This document shows, piece after piece, positions 1-11,451 of a stretch of 64,000 nucleotides of DNA. The stretch is from the NCBI RefSeq assembly GCF_026213295.1, contig NC_079427.1, forward strand, positions 35,804,239-35,868,238, given 5' to 3'. The DNA comes from Gadus chalcogrammus. Lineage: Eukaryota > Chordata > Actinopteri > Gadiformes > Gadidae. A program made the translations under genes and the position numbers. The notes below the pieces were generated by a model. The model searched no databases, had not been told where the DNA came from, and was given only the letters and a program-made list of their open reading frames with translations. Positions within the stretch are counted from its first letter, which is position 1, and each line of letters begins with the position of its first letter.

Positions 1-1368
1 TATTATGGTCTGTGACCCTCCAATCAGTGCCTTGCGGCTGCGGCGGCGACACCAATCAGGATCCAGGAAAATATGTAAACAGGAAGTATGTAAACACATG
101 GCCCTACGCGTTGTGGATTATCATGCCTGCCTACCTGTCATTAATTAGCCATGGATATCAGGCGATTTTTGAAAAGACCTTCGAGTGCTCCCACTCCAAC
201 AGATGCCCGAAAAAGGCCTCAAGTACAAAGTAAGAGTGAAGATGATCAATTCACATTAGTTGTTTTTGTGATGTATGAATCAATTTTACTTGACGAACTA
301 TTAAATGACTACGAGCATTCAGATTGGCCAATGAGTAGTCATGCTATCCGTGTACTGCCCATGTCAAAATGAGCGAAAGTCAGTCAGAGTTTTACTATCC
401 ATATCAAACTTCGGTTTTGGCGTATCAACTTCGCTATAGCTCGGTCGCTATGTTAAAGCCTCAATTTGGAGATGCGAGGTTGGCGGTTGCAGCCAGACTC
501 CGCGGCTGAACCGTGGATCGGGCGGATGACGCGACAAAAAAATATATTTTAATTAAATTTGGGCGGTTGGCGGTTAAACCAATACAAATAAAAATATTTA
601 TAAATATTTTTATTTTATTATTTATTTTCTTTAAAATTATTTTCCCAGCAAACTGGCCTTCCCTAGAGGAACCGTATGGGGAATCCAAGTTGAAACAACT
701 TGCCCAAAGGTTCAGACTTGATGACAGAAAAATTCTTGAAGGCCATAGGGATTTGAAGGATAACTCAAGCATCATTCCAGAAAACCTTGCACCACTCCTG
801 AATATCCACCATCTCATTCCAGTTAGCACTGCTGAGTGTGAGAGGGGGTTCAGCTTAATGAACATCATAGTGTGCCCCCTGAGATGCAGTCTGCACTTGG
901 TCACAGTGTCGTCCTTGATGTTTATTCAACTGAATGGCCCACCACTCACAAAGTTCAATCCAACACGTATGTGAAGTCCTGGCTGGTGAAGCACAGGGGA
1001 GCCATGAACCCCAGAACACGCCCCTGCAAGGCAGGACCTGACGGGGAGGACAAGGAGGCCCTCTGGGCACTACTGTGAAAAGCATGCATACTAATACACA
1101 AACATGACACATGCCATAGATAGATAGTTCTTAATCTACACATACTTTTCTTTACTGTTGAAATTTGAATAACTTGAATAAACTACAAACACATTCATTG
1201 ACTGTCATTGATTGATTTAATATGACTTTAATTGATAACATAATGGAATATAAAGCCAGGCTAGCCTTACAGAGTCGCAACACTTTGTGTTGCGTTGCGT
1301 TGTGTCGAGGTCGGTCTGATCACAAAATTCATAGTTTACCCACCTCTAATTAGACCACTACAGCCCTG
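1..1368 (+). mobile_element. hAT element, left-arm copy, truncated by window start
   Basis: Mirror image of the complete copy at 11,452-13,088. The inner terminus reads TACAGCCCTG and is followed by ATGATAAC, the reverse complement of the 8-bp duplication seen in the other arm. The transposase remnant inside reads on the + strand. Non-coding parts include an AT-rich stretch at 530-650. Confidence 0.9.
151..1075 (+). pseudogene. hAT transposase remnant (left arm)
   Basis: An N-terminal piece near 151-233 starts MDIRRFLKRPSS, a typical leader of hAT-type transposases. About 690-1,075 encodes the C-terminal dimerisation region; the motif STAECERGFSLMN (about 824-862) is the hAT signature block and is followed by a YVKSWLVKH tail. 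The catalytic middle is missing, so this is a deletion derivative that cannot make transposase. Frame shifts separate the pieces. Confidence 0.85.
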
Positions 1369-1857
1369 ATGATAACCCCTAGATTTCTGGCTTTGATTGA
1401 GGTTTTCAGGGACAGAGAGTGAAGGTGTTGGGTTACTTTAAGCCTTTCCGTTTTATAACCAAATGCAATTATCTCTGTTTTGTCCTCATTTAGTTGAAGG
1501 AAATTTTGGCACATCCATTCTTTCACTTGCTCAATGCACTGGCACAGCAGATCTATGGGCCGATAGTATTTTGGTGATAGCGATACATAGATTTGCGTGT
1601 CATCAGCATAGCAATGATGGTCAATATTGTTATTTTGCATGATTTGCCCTTGTGGGAGCATGTAGATGTTGAATAAAGAGGGTCCTAAGATCGAACCTTG
1701 TGGGAATCAACCACATGTCACGTTGGTTGATTCTGATAGAAAGTCGCCAATGGAAACAAAGTAGTTCCTATTTTGTAGGTAGGACCTGAACCAATTTAAG
1801 ACGGTGCCTGAAAGCCCCACCCAGTTTTCTAACCTGTCCAAAAGTAATGTATGGTCT
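1369..1857 (-). pseudogene. L2-like LINE reverse transcriptase, middle segment (left arm)
   Basis: The minus strand encodes the palm part of a non-LTR reverse transcriptase with an intact YADD box (CYADDTQIYVSL) and the downstream NEDKTEIIAFG block. The segment lies between two hAT insertions and is the mirror of 10,963-11,451. A frame break precedes the ORF: the PQGSILGP region is garbled around 1,690-1,710. Assigned to the L2/CR1/Rex group of the jockey lineage from the RT motifs; the exact family is uncertain. Confidence 0.85.
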
Positions 1858-2457
1858 CAGGGGTCTTCAATTACAATTGAACAAGGTCCAGTTACTAAAA
1901 ATTCCTTCCAAGAAAGGTCCGAACCTACCACGTCCTAATAGCCTTCTTTTGTCAAATACAATCAACACGGCATATTACCTTATAATTTCCGATGTATTTA
2001 TTTTCAATTCCCTTACTTTTAACCATGAAAAACTAGTAAGACAAAGTAACGCATTTTAACATTGCAAGTAAACAAAACAGGTACATTAGGCCTGCAATTC
2101 AAGAACATAAAAAGTGCATAAGGCCTACATGTGAAGTAAGCAGAACAGGAACACTAGGCCTACACTTCAAATAAAGACAAAGTGCATTAGGCCTACATTT
2201 CAAGTAAGCAAAACAGGTACACTAGACCTACATTTCAAATAAACACAAAAAGAGCATTAGGCCTTAATTTCAAGTAAGCAAAACAGTGTTTCAAGTGGTA
2301 TTAGACCCAACAGGTCCTCAAAGATCTTTCTTGACTTGATGAAACAATCGCACATAAACCAAAAGCTGGGCATTATCCGTTATATCTGAAGACTCATCAA
2401 TGGCTAAGGATGGGGCACTCTGAACAGCCGCATGAAGCTGTGACAGTGCGTCATCTG

Positions 2458-4017
2458 TAGGGATGGGAATTGATGAGAATTTCACGATTCCGATTCCGAT
2501 TCTGCTTATCGATCCGATTCCTTATCGATTCTCTTATCAATTCTCATTGGTTGAGAAAATAGGTATAAATGTGTTTGTTTGTATTACATCTCTTTAATAT
2601 CTGATCAGAAGTGATTCTAGTATTAGGAAATTGTACATTTTCAAATCAATTGGTCTAGACGAAAAAATATATGTGTGGCTTTTTAAGCCCAAATGCCATC
2701 ATTATGTAGCCTGGTTCTACCAGACTCTCGTACTTCACTTCATTTCATTTCATTTGTACAGAGAGTCTGGACCTAATCAATTGACAAACGTTAACTCACT
2801 TGAAGGCGGGTGTCTGTTGAAGTTTAAAATGATTGGATCTGCCCAGTGCCAGTCTGGATCTGCCATAACCAATCGCTAACGTTTGGTTGTGACGTATGTC
2901 ATGGCCGGGAATCACGCGCAGGTTGTACACAAACCAAACACCTTGCGCGTCTGCACGAAAATGTCCGTCAACGACAGCTGCAGGTTTTGTTCGTCGAATT
3001 TAATTTATCAGGGAAAAATTGCACATTGTAAATCAACTACCGACCTACAACAACAACTCAAACTGGCGCACGACTTTATCGTCATTGTTCTCAGACACGC
3101 CCTCTGTTCGCTGATTGGGCCCCGCTGCGGCGGCGCCAGAAAACCAAATTACATACAGCAGGTCCAGACCTAGTACTGAAGGGAAATTCAAATTGAGCGG
3201 AAGTACTTAGGCGGGCGGAGCCAGGCTAATCGTTATGTGCCATAAAACTAAAAACACAGACTGAAAACAGCCAAGTAAGAGCTTGTGCCTTTTGGAATGC
3301 TAAGAGTGCTCATTTGCATCAACTTTCAACTGACATAAACAAAATGAAGCATTGATTAGACAGAGATTTATTAGATGGGCCTACCTAATAAACGTTGCAA
3401 CACACAAGACCGGAAACCATAGCAATGCCGGTAAACACACCCCGAGAAGCCCAATCCCTATGAGAGCTCCCCACGCTACGGCCATCAGGAGGCGACAGAG
3501 CTGTTGGCCGTGATATTATATATACAATTATAATATATTATATACTAATATATATAGAGCTCCGGGAGTCTCAAACTGCAACAATCACTTTCTCCTCCAT
3601 GCCGCAGTTCACCCCGGACTGCACTGCACTGAGTTTGACGGCTGAACGCTGATTGGCTGTTACGTTACACATGTCACTCAGTTATCACGCTGTTGAACGC
3701 TGATTGGCTGTCATCACGACAAAAACTTGTCGCCGGTTTTCTCCCGTGAAAAATTCGCCGTCTACATTCACTTGGGATCTTGTCGCCCCGTCGCGTTTGG
3801 TGTGAACGCACAATGCGATTCTTCCTCGGCGGCGACATGTTTTGCTGCGTTCTGAACCAAATCAAAGCAGCGCGTGTGTGACATCACAACGCATTTTCCG
3901 TGAATGGAACAGATAAGCCGAATCGTTAAGCAGGCTTGCTAATGATTCCAAGGAATCGGTTGACTCGGAACGCTGATTGGCTGCTGAACAAGAACCGGTT
4001 CTCGATTCCCATCCCAT
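2458..4017. mobile_element. hAT element (TAGGGATGGGAAT termini) nested in the hAT, left arm
   Basis: Bounded by TAGGGATGGGAATTGATG and its inverted counterpart ending in CCCATCCCAT. Perfect 8-bp duplications GTCATCTG lie at 2,450-2,457 and 4,018-4,025. No transposase is visible, so it is non-autonomous. It contains the MITE at 2,707-3,228, an AT-rich stretch at 3,515-3,560 and several copies of a short motif CGCTGATTGGCTG near 3,645-3,980. Confidence 0.92.
2707..3228. mobile_element. 522-bp MITE (TAGCCTGG termini), left arm
   Basis: Starts TAGCCTGG and ends CCAGGCTA. The flanking 9-mers ATCATTATG and ATCGTTATG differ by one base and look like a target duplication, so it is hAT-like in style. 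No credible coding capacity. Mirror of 9,588-10,109. Confidence 0.8.
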
Positions 4018-4276
4018 GTCATCTGATAACATTTCGGATTTTCTGGTTGTCGTTGCAACTCACATTGGGATTTGCTTTATTTTTTCACACAATTCATCCC
4101 TTTGTTTAACTTCAAGTAACGTCTCGGCAGCGGCGTTCAAGCACTCCTTCACAACAGTCGCGTCACTGAAAGTTTTTTTATGTTGCCACAAAATCCATGC
4201 AATCTTAAGTGAGCATTCATTTGCACGTTGCTGGCCTGTAAATGAGTGTGTGAAGACACGCGTAGACCTCTCATAC

Positions 4277-4549
4277 TCATATTTTCCACGCTCTTACTTC
4301 TGACTTCTGGGGATACTTTTCCTCGAAGGATCTCTGTTTGGATTCGTAACGCCGCTTAATATTCACGCTTTTTATCAGCGCCACGGTTTCAACCCATAAA
4401 AGACACAACAAAGGTTTTGTACTGCCTTGCGGGAGAATGAACAAGTATTGGTCAGTCCATTCATCTTTAAAATGTCTGTTTTCGGGGTCAACTTTCCTTA
4501 TTTTCAAGCAAGCCATTTTCTCATTCCAAATCGCTCTTCCGGTAAACAA
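4277..4549 (-). pseudogene. Charlie8/GTF2IRD2-like hAT transposase, N-terminal fragment (left arm)
   Basis: A 90-codon minus-strand frame contains KVDPENRHFKDEWTDQYLF and SFEEKYPQKSEVR, hallmarks of the N-terminal zinc-finger region of the transposase family co-opted as GTF2IRD2. The next part (AAAETLLEVKQRDELCEKI) follows in other frames at about 4,025-4,200, and an IDESSDITDNAQLLVYVR block lies beyond the nested hAT at 2,275-2,450. Broken and split, so not functional. Confidence 0.85.
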
Positions 4550-4868
4550 AAAATTGTATCGGCTATTTTTTGAGTGACACTATTACGCACATGCCGTCAC
4601 AGACGGGGGGAGTTCGGTGAGTGCATGATCTTCGCTCTGTTAAAATCATTGCTTTTTGCTGTTTTTATGCTGTACTACAGACTATTCTGCCTTTCAGTTT
4701 GTATTTCAGTGAGAAATGATTTTACTAACATAATCATGCTTTGTATAGTGAAATCAGCAAAAATGAAAAAAAAAAAAAAAAAAAAATTTTTATTATTTTA
4801 AATTGGTCATGGGTCCGGATAGGACCGTCACTTGGTCCGGACCGCGGTCCGCCATTTGGAGATGCCTG

Positions 4869-5945
4869 GGAGGTCAAGTAGCATTAGTATTGTGGTTTTG
4901 CCAGAGTCTGTGTTAAGACGGATGTCGTTTACAACTTTAATAAGGGCGGTCTCATTGCTGTGCAGGGGTCGAAGTCCTGATTGGAAGGTGTCATAGCAAC
5001 CAGTTGATGCCAGGAAGTGATTAAGTTGCTGGAGGACAACTTTCTCAATGATTTTACTTATGAAGGGTAGATTTGATATTGGTCTGTAGTTGTTAATAAT
5101 AGAGGCATCTAGGCTCCGCTTTTTTAAAAGGGGTTTAATAACTGCAGTTTTCAAAGCTTTTGGGAAATTGCCTGACTGGAGAGAGTTGTTAACTATCTGC
5201 AATATGTCTACTACTAGGCAGTCGAAAACATTCTTAAAGAGGTTGGTAAGTATAGTATCAAGGCAACAGGTGGATGGCTTTAGTTGTGTCACAGTTTCCA
5301 GAAGATTTTGAGAGTCTATAACATTAAAGCATGCCATCCTTGCCACGTTACTTTTGCCTGAACAGGGTGGTAGTCCAACATTTTTGTTTGAAGTGGAGAT
5401 ATTGATGGCGCGTCTGATACCTTCAATTTTATCAGTATAAAAAGCTGCAAACTCATTGCATTACTGCGTGGAATGGAGATCAGGTGGAATTTGTGTTGGT
5501 CAGTCTGTCAACATTGCAAATAGGGTTTTTGCATTATTAGTGTTGGTTTTAATATTGGCGAAAAATGTTTCTATAGCACTTTTAAGTCTAAATTGTAGGC
5601 ACGGAGGCTCTCTTTATAGATATCATGGTGAATATGAAGTTTAGTTTTACGCCAGATGCGTTCAACCTTCCTGGATTCTTTTTTCTTTGCTGTTACAGAA
5701 GCAGCTTTTCTCCAGGGTGCCTTTTGCTTTCCAGAATCGTTTAACCTTATAAGGTGCAATGATATCTATGACTTTCAGAATCTTCAAATTAAAGTTTTCT
5801 ACAAGATCATCAGCAGAACACGGGTTTAGAGGTGGTAGCAAGGAGATGGCCTTTTTAAAAAGTACATTAGAATCTTCATTGATATACCGTTTTTTGACAG
5901 TGTTTGATTTTGTCTGTATGTCGGGAATAAAAGATATGTTAAAGC
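4869..5945 (-). pseudogene. L2-like LINE reverse transcriptase, N-terminal segment (left arm)
   Basis: An open minus-strand frame of 172 codons (5,346-4,828) contains NNYRPISNLPFISKIIEK and ends in the catalytic-region motif TTILMLLDL, where the hAT insertion interrupts it. Upstream, 5,958-5,662 encodes the linker typical of L2-like ORF2 (AIAPYKVK-like, RKVERIWRKTKLHIHHDIYKES). The left arm is open where the mirrored right arm has several single-base frame shifts. Confidence 0.88.
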
Positions 5946-6102
5946 AACACATTCTCACTCCGAGCGCGTCGATTTCTGACGAACGGTCAGTGACTTTGGC
6001 TTCAGTTTCTGACGCAAAAGGGTACCCATGCGCTTCTTTTTTCGACGCATGGGGTTTTCAACTCCTTACAATGTAACAACTTCACGGGGGAGCCGATGGC
6101 TG
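5946..6102. other. Repeat-derived flank of the fold-back element (left arm)
   Basis: GC-rich sequence with ACGCATGGG- and TTTCTGACG-like motifs and no ORF of note. Present in mirror form at 6,709-6,870. Its family was not identified. Confidence 0.5.
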
Positions 6103-6708
6103 TGTCACGTTAAAATTGTACTGGGGGCGAAAATTGTACCGGCCTACGTCATCAGTTGTTTACATCTTGACAACCTGCCTGGCAACAAACGACGCGATCG
6201 TCTGTTGCCGGGCAGGTTGCAAAAAACATTCGGCTCATGTTTCCAAAAGACGAAATAACATAATACAGATAACGGATCGCTAGATAACACTTGTTTTTAC
6301 TTTATATTTGTATTGTATTTAATTGTTTAATCGAATAGCAACAGACGACGCGATCGTCTGTTGCCGGGAAACGGGCGATCGCGTCAAATGAAGTAGGAAG
6401 GTTCTTGAACATTCTACGTCATTTGACGCGATCGCCCGTTTCCCGGCAACAGATGATCGCGTCGTCTGTTGCTATTCGATTAAACAATTAAATACAATAC
6501 AAATATAAAGTAAAAACAAGTGTTATCTAGCGATCCGTTATCTGTATTATGTTATTTCGTCTTTTGGAAACATGAGCCGAATGTTTTTTTGCAACCTGCC
6601 CGGCAACAGACGATCGCGTCGTTTGTTGCCAGGCAGGTTGTCAAGATGTAAACAACTGATGACGTAGGCCGGTACAATTTTCGCCCCCAGTACAATTTTA
6701 ACGTGACA
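6103..6708. mobile_element. Fold-back DNA element at the centre of the palindrome
   Basis: Both ends read TGTCACGTTAAAATTGTAC inward and the element is almost wholly inverted repeat (arms about 288 bp, loop about 29 bp). A second member is at 56,584-57,343, where it is flanked by the direct 4-bp repeat GAGC. Here the flanks are inverted copies (GCTG and CAGC), as expected if the inverted duplication was centred inside the element after it inserted. The arms contain repeated GACGCGATCGCCCG blocks. No coding capacity. Confidence 0.9.
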
Positions 6709-6874
6709 CAGCCATCGGCTCCCCCGTGAAGTTGTTACATTGTAAGGAGTTGAAAACCCCATGCGTCGAAAAAAGAAGCGCATGGGTACCCTTTGCGTCA
6801 GAAACTGAAGCCAAAGTCACTGACCGTTCGTCAGAAATCGACGCGCTCGGAGTGAGAATGTGTTGCTTTAACAT
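6709..6874. other. Repeat-derived flank of the fold-back element (right arm)
   Basis: Mirror of 5,946-6,102. It contains a short hairpin (CATGCGTCG with GCGCATG) and no gene. Confidence 0.5.
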
Positions 6875-7948
6875 ATCTTTTATTCCCGACATACAGACAA
6901 AATCAAACACTGTCAAAAAACGGTATATCAATGAAGATTCTAATGTACTTTTTAAAAAGGCCATCTCCTTGCTACCACCTCTAAACCCGTGTTCTGCTGA
7001 TGATCTTGTAGAAAACTTTAATTTGAAGATTCTGAAAGTCATAGATATCATTGCACCTTATAAGGTTAAAACGATTTCTGGAAAGCAAAAGGCACCCTGG
7101 AGAAAAAGCTGCTTCTGTAACAGCAAAGAAAAAAGAATCCAGGAAGGTTGAACGCATCTGGCGTAAAACTAAACTTCATATTCACCATGATATCTATAAA
7201 GAGAGCCTCCGTGCCTACAATTTAGACTTAAAAAGTGCTATAGAAACATTTTTCGCCAATATCATTAAAACCAACACTAATAATGCAAAAACCCTATTTG
7301 CAATTGTTGACAGACTGACCAACACAAATTCCACCTGATCTCCATTCCACGCAGTAATGCAATGAGTTTGCAGCTTTTTATACTGATAAAATTGAAGGTA
7401 TCAGACGCGCCATCAATATCTCCACTTCAAACAAAAATGTTGGACTACCACCCTGTTCAGGCAAAAGTACGTGGCAAGGATGGCATGCTTTAATGTTATA
7501 GACTCTCAAAACTTCTGGAAACTGTGACACGAACTAAAGCCATCCACCTGTTGCCTTGATACTATACTTACCAACCTCTTTAAGAATGTTTTCGACTGCC
7601 TAGTAGTAGACATATTGCAGATAGTTAACAACTCTCTCCAGTCAGGCCAATTTCCCAAAAGCTTTGAAAACTGCAGTTATTAAACCCCTTTTAAAAAAGC
7701 GGAGCCTAGATGCCTCTATTATTAACAACTACAGACCAATATCAAATCTACCCTTCATAAGTAAAATCATTGAGAAGTTGTCCTCCAGCAACTTAATCAC
7801 TTCCTGGCATCAACTGGTTGCTATGACACCTTCCAATCAGGACTTCGACCCCTGCACAGCAATGAGACCGCCCTTATTAAAGTTGTAAACGACATCCGTC
7901 TTAACACAGACTCTGGCAAAACCACAATACTAATGCTACTTGACCTCC
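6875..7948 (+). pseudogene. L2-like LINE reverse transcriptase, N-terminal segment (right arm)
   Basis: Plus-strand equivalent of 4,869-5,945. Pieces of frame encode NPCSADDLVENFNLKIL, RKVERIWRKTKLHIHHD and INNYRPISNLPFISKIIEK, then TTILMLLDL at the hAT border. Single-base indels at about 7,065, 7,100, 7,465, 7,510 and 7,535 break the frame compared with the left arm. The reading direction continues at 10,963 and 13,089. Confidence 0.88.
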
Positions 7949-8301
7949 CAGGCATCTCCAAATGGCGGACCGCGGTCCGGACCAAGTGACGGTCCTATCC
8001 GTACCCATGACCAATTTAAAATAATAAAAATATATATATTTTTTTTTTTTTTCATTTTTGCTGATTTCACTATACAAAGCATGATTATGTTAGTAAAATC
8101 ATTTCTCACTGAAATACAAACTGAAAGGCAGAATAGTCTGTAGTACAGCATAAAAACAGCAAAAAGCAATGATTTTAACAGAGCGAAGATCATGCACTCA
8201 CCGAACTCCCCCCGTCTGTGACGGCATGTGCATAATAGTGTCACTCAAAAAATAGCCGATACAATTTTTTGTTTACCGGAAGAGCGATTTGGAATGAGAA
8301 A

Positions 8302-8796
8302 ATGGCTTGCTTGAAAATAAGGAAAGTTGACCCCGAAAACAGACATTTTAAAGATGAATGGACTGACCAATACTTGTTCATTCTCCCGCAAGGCAGTACA
8401 AAACCTTTGTTGTGTCTTTATGGGTTGAAACCGTGGCGCTGATAAAAAGCGTGAATATTAAGCGGCGTTACGAATCCAAACAGAGATCCTTCGAGGAAAA
8501 GTATCCCCAGAAGTCAGAAGTAAGAGCGTGGAAAATATGAGTATGAGAGGTCTACGCGTGTCTTCACACACTCATTTACAGGCCAGCAACGTGCAAATGA
8601 ATGCTCACTTAAGATTGCATGGATTTGTGGCAACATAAAAAACTTTCAGTGACGCGACTGTTGTGAAGGAGTGCTTGACCGCCGCTGCCGAGACGTTACT
8701 TGAAGTTAAACAAAGGGATGAATTGTGTGAAAAATAAAGCAAATCCCAATGTGAGTTGCAACGACAACCAGAAAATCCGAAATGTTATCAGATGAC
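8302..8796 (+). pseudogene. Charlie8/GTF2IRD2-like transposase, N-terminal part (right arm)
   Basis: Starts at ATG 8,302 (MACLKIRKVDPENRHFK). It runs through the EWTDQYLFILP and SFEEKYPQKSEVRAWK blocks to 8,540 with a one-base break near 8,420, then AAAETLLEVKQRDELCE at about 8,680-8,740. The nested hAT begins at 8,797. Confidence 0.85.
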
Positions 8797-10357
8797 ATGG
8801 GATGGGAATCGAGAACCGGTTCTTGTTCAGCAGCCAATCAGCGTTCCGAGTCAACCGATTCCTTGGAATCATTAGCAAGCCTGCTTAACGATTCGGCTTA
8901 TCTGTTCCATTCCGGAAAATGCGTTGTGATGTCACACACGCGCTGCTTTGATTTGGTTCAGAACGCAGCAAAACATGTCGCCGCCGAGGAAGAATCGCAT
9001 TGTGCGTTCACACCAAACGCGACGGGGCGACAAGATCCCATACAAAGTGAATGTAGAGGGCGAATTTTTCACGGGAGAAAACCGGCGACAAGTTTTTGTC
9101 GTGATGACAGCCAATCAGCGTTCAACAGCGTGATAACTGAGTGACATGTGTAACGTAACAGCCAATCAGCGTTCAGCCGTCAAACTCGTGCAGTGCAGTC
9201 CGGGGTGAACTGCGGCATGGAGGAGAAAGTGATTGTTGCAGTTTGAGACTCCCGGAGCTCTATATATATAGTATATAATATATTATAATTGTATATATAA
9301 TATCACGGCCAACAGCTCTGTCGCCTCCTGATGGCCGTAGCGTGGGGAGCTCTCATAGGGATTGGGCTTCTCGGGGTGTGTTTACCGGCATTGCTATGGT
9401 TTCCGGTCTTGTGTGTTGCAACGTTTATTAGGTAGGCCCATCTAATAAATCTCTGTCTAATCAATGCTTCATTTTGTTTATGTCAGTTGAAAGTTGATGC
9501 AAATGAGCACTCTTAGCATTCCAAAAGGCACAAGCTCTTACTTGGCTGTTTTCAGTCTGTGTTTTTAGTTTTATGGCACATAACGATTAGCCTGGCTCCG
9601 CCCGCCTAAGTACTTCCGCTCAATTTGAATTTCCCTTCAGTACTAGGTCTGGACCTGCTGTATGTAATTTGGTTTTCTGGCGCCGCCGCAGCGGGGCCCA
9701 ATCAGCGAACAGAGGGCGTGTCTGAGAACAATGACGATAAAGTCGTGCGCCAGTTTGAGTTGTTGTTGTAGGTCGGTAGTTGATTTACAATGTGCAATTT
9801 TTCCCTGATAAATTAAATTCGACGAACAAAACCTGCAGCTGTCGTTGACGGACATTTTCGTGCAGACGCGCAAGGTGTTTGGTTTGTGTACAACCTGCGC
9901 GTGATTCCCGGCGCATGACATACGTCACAACCAAACGTTAGCGATTGGTTATGGCAGATCCAGACTGGCACTGGGCAGATCCAATCATTTTAAACTTCAA
10001 CAGACACCCGCCTTCAAGTGAGTTAACGTTGTCAATTGATTAGGTCCAGACTCTCTGTACAAATGAAATGAAATGAAGTGAAGTACGAGAGTCTGGTAGA
10101 ACCAGGCTACATAATGATGGCATTTGGGCTTAAAAAGCCACACATATATTTTTCGTCTAGACCAATTGATTTGAAAATGTACAATTTCCTAATACTAGAA
10201 TCACTTCTGATCAGATATTAAAGAGATGTAATACAAACAAACACATTTATACCTATTTTCTCAACCAATGAGAATTGATAAGAGAATCGATAAGGAATCG
10301 GATCGATAAGCAGAATCGGAATCGGAATCGTGAAATTCTCATCAATTCCCATCCCTA
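8797..10357. mobile_element. hAT element (TAGGGATGGGAAT termini) nested in the hAT, right arm
   Basis: Perfect 8-bp duplications CAGATGAC at 8,789-8,796 and 10,358-10,365. Termini ATGGGATGGGAATCGAG and, reversed, TAGGGATGGGAATTGATG. Non-autonomous, 1,561 bp, and carries the 522-bp MITE. Confidence 0.93.
9588..10109. mobile_element. 522-bp MITE (TAGCCTGG termini), right arm
   Basis: TAGCCTGG/CCAGGCTA ends, flanked by CATAACGAT and CATAATGAT (9 bp, one mismatch). Same length as the left-arm copy. No coding sequence. Confidence 0.8.
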
Positions 10358-10365
10358 CAGATGAC

Positions 10366-10560
10366 GCACTGTCACAGCTTCATGCGGCTGTTCAGAGTGC
10401 CCCATCCTTAGCCATTGATGAGTCTTCAGATATAACGGATAATGCCCAGCTTTTGGTTTATGTGCGATTGTTTCATCAAGACAAGAAAGAGATCTTTGAG
10501 GACCTGTTGGGTCTAACACCACTTGAGACACTGTTTTGCTTACTTGAAATTAAGGCCTAA
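10366..10560 (+). pseudogene. Charlie8/GTF2IRD2-like transposase, central fragment (right arm)
   Basis: Directly after the nested hAT the frame resumes with LAIDESSDITDNAQLLVYVR and EDLLGLTPLET, the RNase-H-like core entry of this transposase family. The stop follows at 10,558-10,560. After it, 10,561-10,740 holds four or five degenerate repeats of a GTAGGCCTA-containing unit, about 58 bp long. Confidence 0.85.
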
Positions 10561-10962
10561 TGCTCTTTTTGTGTTTATTTGAAATGTAGGTCTAGTGTAC
10601 CTGTTTTGCTTACTTGAAATGTAGGCCTAATGCACTTTGTCTTTATTTGAAGTGTAGGCCTAGTGTTCCTGTTCTGCTTACTTCACATGTAGGCCTTATG
10701 CACTTTTTATGTTCACTTGAATTGCAGGCCTAATGTACCTGTTTTGTTTACTTGCAATGTTAAAATGCGTTACTTTGTCTTACTAGTTTTTCATGGTTAA
10801 AAGTAAGGGAAATTGAAAATAAATACATCGGAAATTATAAGGTAATATGCCGTGTTGATTGTATTTGACAAAAGAAGGCTATTAGGACGTGGTAGGTTCG
10901 GACCTTTCTTGGAAGGAATTTTTAGTAACTGGACCTTGTTCAATTGTAATTGAAGACCCCTG

Positions 10963-11451
10963 AGACCATACATTACTTTTGGACAGGTTAGAAAACTGGG
11001 TGGGGCTTTCAGGCACCGTCTTAAATTGGTTCAGGTCCTACCTACAAAATAGGAACTACTTTGTTTCCATTGGCGACTTTCTATCAGAATCAACCAACGT
11101 GACATGTGGTTGATTCCCACAAGGTTCGATCTTAGGACCCTCTTTATTCAACATCTACATGCTCCCACAAGGGCAAATCATGCAAAATAACAATATTGAC
11201 CATCATTGCTATGCTGATGACACGCAAATCTATGTATCGCTATCACCAAAATACTATCGGCCCATAGATCTGCTGTGCCAGTGCATTGAGCAAGTGAAAG
11301 AATGGATGTGCCAAAATTTCCTTCAACTAAATGAGGACAAAACAGAGATAATTGCATTTGGTTATAAAACGGAAAGGCTTAAAGTAACCCAACACCTTCA
11401 CTCTCTGTCCCTGAAAACCTCAATCAAAGCCAGAAATCTAGGGGTTATCAT
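10963..11451 (+). pseudogene. L2-like LINE reverse transcriptase, middle segment (right arm)
   Basis: The RT frame resumes with TLLLDRLENWVGLSG, then YADD (HCYADDTQIYVSLSP) at about 11,200-11,245 and NEDKTEIIAFG, and reaches NLGVI where the next hAT inserted. The 8-bp target GTTATCAT (11,444-11,451) is duplicated at 13,089. Confidence 0.9.

Larger units (their letters stand above)
1858..4868 (-). mobile_element. hAT element, Charlie8/GTF2IRD2-like, left-arm copy
   Basis: Termini CAGGGGTCTTCAATTAC and, at the other end, CAGGCATCTCCAAATGG read inward form imperfect TIRs. The transposase remnants resemble the hAT protein domesticated in GTF2IRD2. It sits inside the LINE RT coding sequence and itself contains the hAT at 2,458-4,017. 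No convincing 8-bp duplication flanks it, and about seven RT codons around the catalytic FDT block are missing at the insertion point. Confidence 0.85.
7949..10962 (+). mobile_element. hAT element, Charlie8/GTF2IRD2-like, right-arm copy
   Basis: Mirror of 1,858-4,868. Begins CAGGCATCTCCAAATGG and ends with the inverted CAGGGGTCTTCAATTAC. About 1.45 kb of its own sequence is interrupted by the 1.56-kb hAT at 8,797-10,357. Inside it, at 7,970-7,983, is a GC-rich palindromic block (GGACCGCGGTCC). Confidence 0.85.

Noticed and set aside
8302..10560. Host GTF2IRD2-like gene
   Set aside because: The similarity is to the transposase-derived part of GTF2IRD2. Here it is broken, flanked by hAT-style ends and cut by another hAT.
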